DNA from: Tricholoma matsutake | Lineage: Eukaryota > Basidiomycota > Agaricomycetes > Agaricales > Tricholomataceae | DNA: 64,000 nucleotides | Assembly (NCBI GenBank): GCA_026075535.2 | Contig: AP026541.1 | Location: forward strand, 7,440,001-7,504,000 | Direction of reading: 5' to 3' | Shown: positions 47,291 through 57,852 of the stretch, in pieces | Layout of the letters: each line of letters opens with the position of its first letter | Numbering within the stretch: the first letter of the stretch is position 1 | Made by a program: the position numbers and the translations under genes | Notes under the pieces: generated by a model | Database searches by the model: none | The model's input: the letters and a program-made list of their open reading frames with translations, nothing else | What the model was told of the DNA's origin: nothing

Positions 47291-48665
47291 ATGTCTATCC
47301 TCGCCGAACTCGCTCTTCTCATCCTTGAACACGCAAAATCGATGCCCGAGGCTGGCAAAGCCAAAGAGTTGGACTTCGAAGTGTGGGGTCATGTTTTTTG
47401 TGAGAAAATAGTATGTCCTTCCCTTTTCTTTCACTTATCTGCTTCCTAATCTCGTTTGATAGGCTGAATACGACGACCTGATCAGGTCAATCGACGAGGC
47501 ACACAACGAATGTGTGCAGGCGACGTTAGACGAGGCAGCTGGCCTCTTCGCACCATTCACTCGCGAGGATTGGGTTTTGTGGGGTGGGAAGTATCTTTTT
47601 GTGGAGTATTCAAGGAAGAGAGAGGAAGAGAGGAAGAGAGAGGAGGAGAGGGAGGCTCGGCAGGTGGCCATCAAGGCAAAAGTGAAGAGGATCGAGGAAC
47701 GATGAGACGCACTGGTCGAGGTGCATTGAGCTTTCTTGGCTGAAGTCCCGGCCAAAACCGTTTCAAAGGACGAATTCCACGATCGTACAGCTGTGCTCGA
47801 GCTGATACGCCTCTCGATCAATCAGGATGAGGCCGCAGATGAAGCAGCACCCCTGGTGTCATTGAGCAAGTCATCGAGAAGAGGAAGGCGGACGAGATGG
47901 ACGAGGAGGAAGAAGGTGAGGACGAGTTGGATGAAGAACCTGTGGTCGCAAAGCGGGTGCGATTGGAGGAGGGTGATCTGATCACCTTCCATGGGCTGGT
48001 AAGTAGTCGTTTCCTTTTGATATCATTCATGCTAATCACACTCCCGATATTGCTTTAGTGTGATCATTGTGCTGGGCTGAAAACGGCTCCAGAATGCGAT
48101 GTCAAGGAGGGCACCCCAAAGTGCAAGAAATGCACTCAGGGGCTGCAGGGGTGCTACTGGGAGGGAGTATCGAGGCGAGGACTCTGTCAAGGCAAATCGA
48201 GGAAAACGGCGGGCTCTAAACGAGCTACAAAGGGTACTGAGGAGTCGACAGAGGTGTCAACTCCTAGACATAGTAAGTGATCCTTTTCGATCCATGAGTA
48301 CAATTGCTAATCTGTATGATTCCTTAGCCATACGCATTCGGGCTATCCAGCCCATCCAAAATGTGGAGGCCGGGCCCTCAAAACTCAATGAGCACCCAAA
48401 AAGAATGGTGAAGGTGAAGCCGAAGACGGCTGAGAAGGAGAAGGGGAAGGGAAAGGGGAAAGGGAAAGCATGAGAAGTCGAACCTGAGGTCGTGGGTATG
48501 GTCGAGGAAGCATCGATGGCGGTGGAGGACGAAATGACACAGTCGGATGCAGCAAGACTCCATCATTGATATCTTGCGGAAGTGCTGGTGCGCAAGAAGT
48601 TGGAAGTGGAAGTGTTGATGGAGGAAATAGAGGTGTTGGAGAGGAAGTGGGAGGAATCCCAGTAG
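47291..48665 (+). pseudogene. N6 antisense accessory gene with Zn2Cys6-like cluster
   Basis: Four exons on the strand opposite to N6 gag-pol: 47291-47410, 47463-47998, 48059-48272 and 48328-48665, all with GT-AG introns. Exon 1: MSILAELALLILEHAKSMPE. Exon 2: EYDDLIRSIDE, a strongly charged helix, and the acidic KADEMDEEEEGEDELDEE. Exon 3 opens with the cluster CDHCAGLKTAPEC, DVKEGTPKC, KKC, TQGLQGC followed by YWEGVSRRGL. Exon 4: AGPSKL, a Lys/Gly-rich basic stretch, and a coiled coil ending at 48665. All six cysteines are present. TGA codons at 47704, 47728 and 48472 and one frame shift near 47850 inactivate it. Probably nuclear and DNA-binding if ever expressed; this is inference. Confidence 0.82.
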
Positions 48666-48988
48666 AATTCTGTTTTTATCGTTTTAATTTTATCATTTTT
48701 CGTGTGTCTGAGCGAGATAAGGTTGAAATGAGAAATATCGTGTGCGATTGAAGCCAGGAAATGTAAGATATATGCAAAGAAACATAGGAAAGAGAGAAAA
48801 AAGAAAGTAAGACAGACGATTCATCAAAACGAGACATAGGGGAAAGGCTCAGAACTCCTTCATAGCCGAAAAACCCCGTCGAGCTTGCACGAACACATTT
48901 CAAACGATATCGCGATTTGTAATAGTACACTGTTATAAAATCGAGAGTTTGTTTCAATATTGCAAGTAGAAAAAGAAAAGAAAATGGT

Positions 48989-51900
48989 TTATTCGTCTTC
49001 GTCGAGGTCAGGAATGCCCTTGTCAATGTCTCCATCGACGTCCGATGTTGTTCGAAGTTGTTCAAGCCGACAATCGTCGATATTGAAGAAATTTGGAGGA
49101 AGGGGAATTGATTTCCGTGCTAGATAGGGTAGAATTTGGAAAGCTGCTACTGGTCGATGAAGAACTGATCCATTGAGCTCGCAAAGGATATAAGCGCCAC
49201 CGTAGTTTCATGTGATGACTATGAGTGGGCCCAGATATTGAGCTCGCATTTTTTGATTAAGAGCTTTTTTGATCTGTGTGTTTCGCATGAGTACGAGGTC
49301 ACCTTTTTCGAAATTGTAGTCTCGAATTGTTTGCTTGTGAACTTCTTCAAAGCGTTTCGCAGCTTCTTGTTGAGCAGTGTAGACTCTAGAGTAGAGTACT
49401 TCGAGATCAGTCAACCATTTCTGTAGTGCAATAGCGCATCGGGTGATGAGATCGGTGGAGGAGAGTATCAAATTGGGTGGTGGTTGTAGATATGTCGCTT
49501 CTGATATGTCAAGAGGGATGAGTGGATGAGAACCTGTGATCGCAAAATAGGGTGAACAGCCCATTCGTTTTCGAACTGTTACCCGTTCTGCCCAAAAGAC
49601 CGAGTAGGTCCCAACTGACCATCGAGTTTGATCACCATCGACAGCCTTGTAGAGTGATTGTTGTACATCGAAGTGGGCTCATTCGACGAGGCCATTGGCA
49701 TGAGAATTGTACCCACTTATCTGAATATGATTGATATGATATTGCTTCGACAAATACTCAAGAGCAGAAAGGAATGCTGCACCGTTGTCAGTAATGATCT
49801 CATAAAGTGAGCCCCAACGACAAATGATTTCTTCGAAGATCCAATCGCCGATGGTCTTCGCTGTTTCATTGCAAAGCATCCTGAACTCCAGCCAGTATGA
49901 TATCGAACATCGACCTTGTACTATATAGCGATATCCGCCAGAAGGCGGCATGTGCATTGTGTCAATGTAGACTTTTCTGAATAGAGGAGCAGGTGTGGAG
50001 ACGATTGGTGGAATAAGAAGATTTCGAGTTTGTCGCAACTGACAGTAGTGGCACGTTCTGATGTACCATGCAATATTGGCTTTTAGGTTGGGCCACCAGA
50101 ATCGTAGTGCGATGTGAGACTTCGTGGCGAAGATCGTTTTGTGGTCGATATGGTCGTGCAATGACCGGATAATATCGATGCGATGCTCTGGAATCGCGAT
50201 GATCTTGTGTTCGCTGTGATGATCTTTTCGCCATAGTTTGCCGGAATCTATGAAGAACTCGGTGCAATATTGCACGAAGGTAGCGTACTCTGTGTCTGAT
50301 AGATGTGGGGGTCGCACCATATCATCTAACCATTGATGAACGAGCAGTAATCGTTTGTCTTCTTTCTTTGATTTGTCTGATCTAGGTATGTCTTCATACA
50401 AAATGTCCTCCCCCTTACTGAAATCCGAAGCTTGGGTGAAAGTGGGATAAGTCGTGTGAGAGGGGAAAGGTCGAATCGAGATTGGGTTGATTTGGTGAAC
50501 AAAACCGTGTAGTTTGTCAATCCAGTCGCTGAATTCTTCTTCTACTTCGACATCGTCATCTTCAGTTTGTTGAGGACGTTGCGAAAGGCCATCTGGCCCA
50601 TGGTGCATACCTGCGACATGAACTAGCATGAAGTGGAACGTTAGAATGGAAACTATCCATTGGTTTATGCTAGCGCTAGGCGCGATATTGGGATTTGAGA
50701 GCATGCCTTTGATATACCTTGCATCGACCTCGACGATAAGGTTTTGTACCCCTATCAAGTATAAATGAAGGGCCCCAAGGGCTCAATATAGACCATAAAG
50801 TTCGAGTTTCGGTTGCGAAGACCGGGATTCGTGGTCGTTGAGCATGATCAAGCCGAATCGACTGTAGTATCGCTTTCGAGGGTTATCGTGGTCGCATTGC
50901 ATTAGGAAATAGCCGATGGCGATGCTCAATGTGTTGACTGCGAGGATTACTGGGGCGTTCGAGGTATAGTCGATGGCTCAAATCGCTGGCAAGTTTAGGA
51001 GCGCATGCTTGAGATCTTCTTGTGCTGCTACCTGAGATGGGCCAAATTCGAAGGGCACATCTTTTTGAGTAAGATTGATTAGAGGAGCTGCTCGATGTGC
51101 GAAACTCTGGATGAAAATTTGACAAACTCCAATCGTTCCTAAGAACGCCTTAACTTCTGTGAGCATACGACATGGACCCCATTTCTGGATCTTATCGATA
51201 TGCGTTGGGTCAGCCATTCGGCCTTGAATATTGCATCGATGACCTAAAACAATTATCTCAGGGACACAAGCAAATAATTTTGGTCCAGAGAATGTCCCAC
51301 CACAATACTTCATGCGCTGGACGATGTGATTTAGGTTCTCGAAATGTTCCCACATGAATTGTCGAATGCCTGAGTTGTTGACGATTGTTTCATAAGACCC
51401 ACCAATTGTTCAATATTCCGATTTCAAACCCTTCACTGGTGTGTCGTCGATATAAGCAATCATGATGTGAGGGACCTCAGGTTGTAGGATGAAAGTTATG
51501 TCGTCGTGTAGGATCAGAACCGAGTTCGTCCAACCCATTGGTAGGGTGACGATTCAAAGTGCGCCGAATGGGGTCTGGAAAGTCATTAGATCTCGAGAGG
51601 ATTCAGATACAAGCCTTTCATTGAATGCAACATATAAATCCAACATTCCACCACAAGTGCGTCCTCCAAACTGTTCGGCTAAATGCTCGGGGATCGGGAC
51701 AACGCCTGAGTGCTGAATCGTAACCTGGTTTAATGGCTCGAGGCTGTGGACTATTCGTAGCGATTTTGCATCTTTCTTCGCAATGCAAAACCATCATGAT
51801 CGGTATGACGAGTTCGACGACTCATAGACTCCTGCTTTGATCTTCTTTTTCAGCATCTCGCAAATCTGTTCATACAAACCGGGCGGTATGGGGATATTGC

Positions 51901-52655
51901 GTTCGACCCAAGGGGTATGAGGGACGACTGGGAACTCGATAGGGGGGAAGAAATCGGGTCAAAACCTTCCTCATTCGTTTTTGGTCCATGTGAACCCTGC
52001 TTGCTGGTTTCGAATGAAGTCATGCATGAGGTCTTGTTCTTGAGGCCATAAGAAATCGCCTGGATGATTTCGATCGATGATGTTTTTGTGTTCGAGGTTA
52101 TATCGAGGAGTTGGTTTGAATATCGGAGGATGGGGATTTAGTGGAGGCATGTCTTGGAGGGGATCACCCTCGATGCATCAAATAATTCTAAAATGATCAG
52201 GTAGTCTGGCCACGATTGGACGGACTTTCTGTGCGACTGGTTTATACTTTTTCTTCGTCGATAAATAACTAGACTGTGGATTGTCGGAAATAACTGAGGA
52301 AGGGGAAACATACAATGAAGAAGTTCGCATAGGTATAAACACCATCGAGGCATTTCGAGGAACGTGGAACTTGTCGCATGCAGATAAATATAAGTTGGAA
52401 AGCATCGCAGATAGTTCTTCGGAGGAGTCGATTTCGGGGATATTTGCAGTGCGCTCGATAAATATAGAGGAGTCAGAAGAGTTGAACAAGATAATGAAAG
52501 CGCACTGTTCCGAAATTTCATTCTCTAATGCTGAAAATCCTCTCGAACTGCTTTTCGATGACGGTGCGATCGAGGTATCGAGGGAATAGTAGCGGTCCGA
52601 GTTGAGTTCGGATCGCATATCGTGATGGTTTGTGCTTCGTTCCGATAGTTTCTAA
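48989..52655 (-). pseudogene. N6 reverse transcriptase, RNase H, integrase
   Basis: Best-preserved pol in the window: one frame with few stops. From KSSSRGFSALENEI and KKKYKPVAQKVRPIV through RT (GGMLDLYVAFNER, AYIDDTPVKG), RNase H (DARYIKGMLSNPN), the linker with the internal polypurine tract, the integrase finger HDHIDH...CHYC, D in VYIDTMHMP, ITDNGAAF and NGLVE with 34 residues between D and E, then FEKGDLVLMRNTQ and YLGPLIVI, ending at 48989. It is in the -1 frame relative to gag-protease and overlaps it by about 130 nt. Stops include TGA in place of CGA. Confidence 0.9.
50405..50420 (-). other. Internal polypurine tract inside N6 pol
   Basis: Minus strand TTTCAGTAAGGGGGAGGA, matching the 3' tract at 47143-47160, including the GGATTTC that precedes it. 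Confidence 0.78.
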
Positions 52656-55020
52656 TGACGCTTTCTGTTAAGACGTCGAAAGGTCATCCGAGTAAAATAT
52701 CATAAGCTGGGTCCCGAATAATATGTATCTGCATGTATAGGGTGATTCCACCGAGATTGCAGGGCACATTGCGTGCTAAACTGAGTGTTTCGTCCACAGT
52801 CCCGTTGGCAGACTGCATCAGAAGCCTAATCGAGGAGTCGTATGCTAGACTGAGTTCGTGGCAAACATCTTTGGCCATCGATATGATCAAGGAACTGGGA
52901 TCGACGACACTTTCTACCTGGTTGTTACCATGGACATCCATGATAACTGATCTAATCGATGAAGTTTCTTTAGCAATGATGAAAGGCTGAGGGATTTCAC
53001 CGGGTCGGAGACTGCTAATATAGGTCTCATATGGGTCAGGCACGATGATCGCGTTGGGACTAAACAGGTTCGTCGCATTGTTTCCGGATTGTGGGACTCA
53101 TTTCAGTGTGACCTGTTCTCTCCATCTTGTTCAAACCTCGGGTGAAAGCGAGAGTAATTCTTCAGATGTCAGCGTGATGATCAGCATCTTCATCGAGCGC
53201 GCAAATATATCGTGTGCGATTTTCTCATTCTGTACCAGTGCCTGTGTTGCATACGATGGTCCGTCTTTTTCCTTACCCTTTGATGCACCAGTGAAGTTCC
53301 TTTTGTGTGGTGGCAGATAGGTGTTCTCCCTGACCGACGTGTATGGGTGTACCGAGGTTTGCATTGGGGGTATGGTGGTCGATGGCAAAGTGGTCGATGC
53401 GGGAGACATCAATGTCGATGTTGGAGCAGTAGTTGAAGTCGAAGGGTTGACCATTGTCGATGAAGATGTCGAGGGTGGTGGGACTGGAGCAGTAGACATT
53501 GACGATGCAGGGACGGGGGTTGTCGTGGTTGGAACCGAATTTCGAACCTCTTTGTTCGGACGTGAAAATGGTCGACCACTTCGAAGCACAAATATTTCGC
53601 GTTCGAGAGCCACTATTCTATCTTCGGAGTCAGCTGTCAACATTGAGTTATGATAAATGCCTTTCGTCTCCAATCCCGATGTAGAAACGGCATCGGATTC
53701 CATTATCGAAGTGATCGCAGCCGAGGTTGAACTAGTCGAAGTCGAAGGTGCCAATGGTGCGATGCTGAATAAAAGTGTGGCTGCTGGGGTTGTGTCTGGG
53801 TTGCATTTCCACCATTCATCGATCCGTTCCTTGATAAACCTGCTGGGGATACTTCGAGGGGTGAATTGTCCATTTGGAAGTATGATCTTTCCTTCCGCGT
53901 TTTGCTTACACTTCCCTTTGTTCAAGTACGACTGACAAACCATACAATCAGGAATAAAATGTCCCGATAAACCGCAAAATATGCAAAGGAGTGCGTCGAT
54001 GTGTGCCTGTCTGTCTGCCAAATTAGTCCGAGGATTTTTAGTACCTGCGATATGTGTAGCGATGGTGCTAGCAAATCGTTTGAACATTGCGTTTAGATCT
54101 TTGGTTTTAATCGTAATAGTTCCAGGTGATGAGGTGACTGTATTTCCAACGTTCGATGTCGAGTGCGATGAGGAAGTTGATTGGTGGATTACTGAGTTTG
54201 ATCTGTTGGAGCCTGCTAGTACAAATTTTGCCGCATCGTGAATGTTGTTGAGTGGATATGGATCGTTGGGATAATGGTCGGGGAACTTGAGTTTGAGTCG
54301 TCGAGCAATTCGAGTCCATAAGCTGGGTTGGAATCCTCAAACATAAGCTCTGCTTTGCTCGGCTTCCAAGATCCTATTCTTTGCTCACAAAAAGTGAGTA
54401 ATGTTGTAGAATGCACAATAATACATTCCTAGATCGCTCGTGTTGAATATCCCAACACGTAGCTGTTCTCCCACTAATTTGTCCATGTCCAATATGCTCC
54501 ACTTGCGATTGTCTTCTGAGCCGGGATAGAGTTTGTGTACTGCTGTTCTAAATTTGTTGAATGATGTGCCGGGTTGATACTCTGGAAGCGGTTCCCAGAG
54601 TTCTGAAGAGTTGATGTCGAGGTAGCGACAAGCGTGTTTCTTCATTAGATTCAATTCAGTAACGCTGCAGGTCAGGAATAACAGTTCAAGCTCTTCGAAG
54701 TATTGTCAAAGCTCTCGAGGCTGAGTCGGGTCGAATTTTGGAACGGTCGAGTGCCCATGAGCTGGCATTGTGGTTTGGGTAGTCATGAATGTGATGACTC
54801 TAGGGGTAGGGGTTAAGACTTGTGTAATAGATGGTAGAGGTGTCGAAGTTGTTGGAAGGATAAATGAAGAGGTCGATGATGATGATGAAGAAGTAGATGA
54901 CAATGTGGAAGGCAATGATATAGGTGAAGGAAATAGTCTACGATGAGTAGATTCTGCTTCAGAAACTGGAATTAGAATGTCCCCCGATGGTTTGAGAGAT
55001 TTGAAGGCATGGCGAGTATC
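52525..55020 (-). pseudogene. N6 gag-protease
   Basis: Ser-rich N-terminus, capsid-like region (LYPGSEDNRKWSILDMD), zinc knuckle CIFCGLSGHFIPDC (about 53983), a Ser/Thr/Pro-rich stretch (about 53330-53500), ARSMKMLIITLTSEELLSLSP, and the protease block VVDPSSLIISM, in which the usual Gly after the catalytic dipeptide is Ser. Zero-frame stop at 52525-52527. Some TGA and TAA stops. The frame is open upstream to the solo F LTR and, across it, towards the primer site; the start codon is not identified. Confidence 0.85.
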
Positions 55021-55685
55021 TGTTACAATTTTCCTTGTAACTCATGGAACCCAACCGACCCAACCGACCCGACAATCCCCTGCAGACAGGAGGCACTACC
55101 TGATTCATGCCTAGGGCATGTCCTTGACACCAGACACATGCATGATGCATGCCGACTGCATGCATTCGATCCCCTTCCCATGGAAGGCACCCTTGACGCA
55201 TGGTGACTCCATGCACCCAAACCCATTCCCACACATGCTGTGATATGACAGCCCCTTGACATGAGGTCCATGATGTCGGACTCTCACGATCGACATGCTG
55301 CGCCACAGCACTCCGTGACATTGGACGCCTCATGCAAGGCATGAGGCTTATTGTTTCTATTCATACCTGATACACATCTACCTTTCTGATTGGACGATAA
55401 GGACCTTCCTACTAGTATAAATCCTGTGACTTGTAGTAGGGATGTCCTTAGTTTAGATCTAGGCAATCTACAGCTTTAACTTGTGAACTTGTGAACTTAC
55501 TCAAAACCACTAAGGAAGCCCCTTAGTGCGTGAACCTGAACAACTCTACACAGAAGGCCTGCTAGAGTGCACTATCTCTCTTATGTCGGACGCTCCGAGT
55601 AAGACTAGTGCCAAACGACTTGTCGAGGAAGCACCTCGCCAAACAACATTGACTAGATCGAGTGGTTGAGGCTTTGCCCTTAACA
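55021..55685 (+). repeat. Solo F-type LTR in the N6 leader
   Basis: 665 bp, TGTTACAATTTTCC...CCTTAACA, flanked by perfect 5-bp repeats GTATC (55016-55020 and 55686-55690). It is the innermost insertion in the right-hand nest, so F-family elements were still active after N6 landed in F. Confidence 0.95.
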
Positions 55686-55762
55686 GTATCAATACGAAGG
55701 GTTCTCACTTGTGTTGGCCTAAGCCGAGGAAGTCGAGGTTGGTCCGATGATGAAATGATTCA

Positions 55763-55784
55763 GAAACCCTCGTGGTGGGCTCCA
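55763..55784 (-). other. N6 primer binding site
   Basis: Minus strand TGGAGCCCACCACGAGGG, four bases inside the 5' LTR border, as in N2. Confidence 0.82.
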
Positions 55785-55788
55785 AAAA

Positions 55789-56829
55789 TGATGACGCTCA
55801 ACCCAGGAAAACCACCAGAACTGCCAATGAGGCAATTGATGATGTTTGCGATGAGTCAGAGGAAGGTTGCGAGACATTCCGAATGTTCGTGGTCAAACCT
55901 ATGAGAAGATTACTAGTTAACACTAGTCGTGAAGGTAGTGTTATGAGAGACGAAGGCATTTGGCGCGGTCCGATCGAGTATCAATCGATATCGAGGGCGA
56001 TTGATGAGATCGATGGCGAACGAGTTTATTGTCGATGGTCGATATGTGAATTCTGTGGACCTTTCGATAGGTCGATGGTATATGAAGGGTGTGGCAAACC
56101 GCTATGAAGTGTTGGAAGGGTTGCTAGAACTAATGACGAGAGGATCGAGGGAGGATCGAGGATGCGACGATCGCAGAGGTTTCTTGTCGATCAAGAAAAC
56201 CTGCAGAGACTTAGAATGTTTTAGAAAGTTGATCAGATGCTTAGAACTGTATACGAGACGATATGTGAAGACGATTTCTTCTCATTTCCAAGTAGATACT
56301 ACAGAGTTTTATATGTTTTAAAGAAACTTCCTAAAATGGAATGAGAAACATGTGTAGAACATGAGGCAAAAGATATGAGTTAAGGCACAAGGCCATAAAG
56401 GAGACTGGAATCCGAACAAGAAAGATATATATATCATATGATGAAAGAGTAATAAAGGGAAAGAACTAAAAGAGACTGTCCTTTGTGTATAAACTGTGCT
56501 AAGTCTCGCAATAATGTGTCCAGTGGGTTCTGTGTGCAATAGGGACTTGGAACGAGGCTGACCTATGATCAGCAGGTTTGAGCACGAGTTGGAATATGTC
56601 CTAGTGCATGGTCTTCCACCATTTAGATAACAAAGGCGGCGCCCAATGTCGCTCGTAGTTTCTCGATATCGATCGATGACGCTCGACGATGGTCGATGAC
56701 AGTCAACGATGATATTGTGATCGATAGAGTGGGTCGCGCTGCGTCTGGGATGTCGTAGGAGTTAGCCGACATGATTAGAATGATGCTAAAGTGGTGAATC
56801 AGTCCTTGAGCCGAGGAGATGACCTATCA
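55789..56829 (-). repeat. N6 5' LTR
   Basis: 1041 bp, minus orientation, followed by the right target duplication ACGG at 56830-56833. Confidence 0.93.
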
Positions 56830-57852
56830 ACGGATCAACCGACCAACAAAGAGGAGATTTCCTCACCGACAAAGACTTTGAACAACCACACACACCCCCA
56901 CCCGAAACATCCACCCGCTTCCTAACAGACAAAACCGACAACCTCTATAGCGAGATGTCCAAACCCGCTGCAACCACACTGATGACGTCCGTGAAGGACA
57001 TTCGAATCCGATCACCCACAGACTTCTCAGGAGAGCGGACCAAGACTGCCAAGTTCCTGCAGGAGATAGACCTGTACTTGTGAATCAACGACCAGGTCTA
57101 TGACACAAACGACAAAAAGATCATCTTCACACTGTCCTTCATGAATGGAGGGAAAGCAGCTGCCTGGGTGCAGGCATTTGTCAACCAACACCAATCCGAG
57201 GGACTCAGAGAATACGCAGACTTCAGACAGAAGGTCCTAGAGGCCTTCTCACCAATTGATGACGCCAGAACGGCAAAGACAGAGATTAAGAATCTCAAAC
57301 AAGGTTCAGGGAACCTCGAAGAATATGTGGCGAACTTCTGCATCCTGAAAGACAGGACGGGAATCACTGAAGATGCAGCCATGATTGAGTACTTCATGGA
57401 TGGACTGCACCCCAAATTACTGAAGAGGGTACACACAATGGAGACAGTACACAACACTCTCGAAGGCTGGATAAAGGCAGCTTCGAAATATGAAGGCCAA
57501 TGGCAATGGGCCATGGCAATCCTGGGAAAGACCAGGCAGAACCAACAGACAAAAGAAACGATGAAGAAAGGACAGCCCTCTCTTGACATCAACCAACTGA
57601 CAAACCAAGAACATGTGGAACACCTCCAAAAGGGATTGTGTTTCATCTGTCACCAACCAGGACACCGATTGTCTGACCACAAGGATGGGAAGAGCCCCAT
57701 CCAGACGGGATCAGCACCCCCTCCTTACCGAAATCGCTTCACCCAGAAAAAGACTGGGGTGGATGCCTACCAGAAGATCCGCATGATGCTGGATGAACTA
57801 GACGAAGAAGAGAAAGAATGAGCCCTCAACCTCATGGAGGAATTGGGTTTTT
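56830..57852 (+). pseudogene. F gag
   Basis: Typical retrotransposon gag: LTDKDFEQPHTPPP, FSGERTKTAKFLQEIDLYL, TLSFMNGGKAAAWVQAF, then a zinc knuckle CFICHQPGHRLSDH whose last Cys is replaced by His. Its N-terminal part lies at about 45960-46136, left of N6. A TGA at 57081 and another at 57819 both fit CGA decay; without the second the frame continues to TAG at 57850. Confidence 0.85.

Larger units (their letters stand above)
46137..56829 (-). mobile_element. Gypsy element N6, near full length
   Basis: 10.7 kb on the minus strand with both LTRs, primer site, gag-protease, RT-RNase H-integrase, antisense accessory gene, and polypurine tract. Its 5' leader holds a 665-bp solo F LTR. Flanks ACAG and ACGG reconstruct to ACGG. 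Confidence 0.93.

Noticed and set aside
57818..57821. ATGA overlap of gag stop and pol start in F, suggesting coupled re-initiation
   Set aside because: The TGA most likely comes from CGA: the gag frame stays open after it to a TAG at 57850, and the same CGA-to-TGA change occurs many times nearby.
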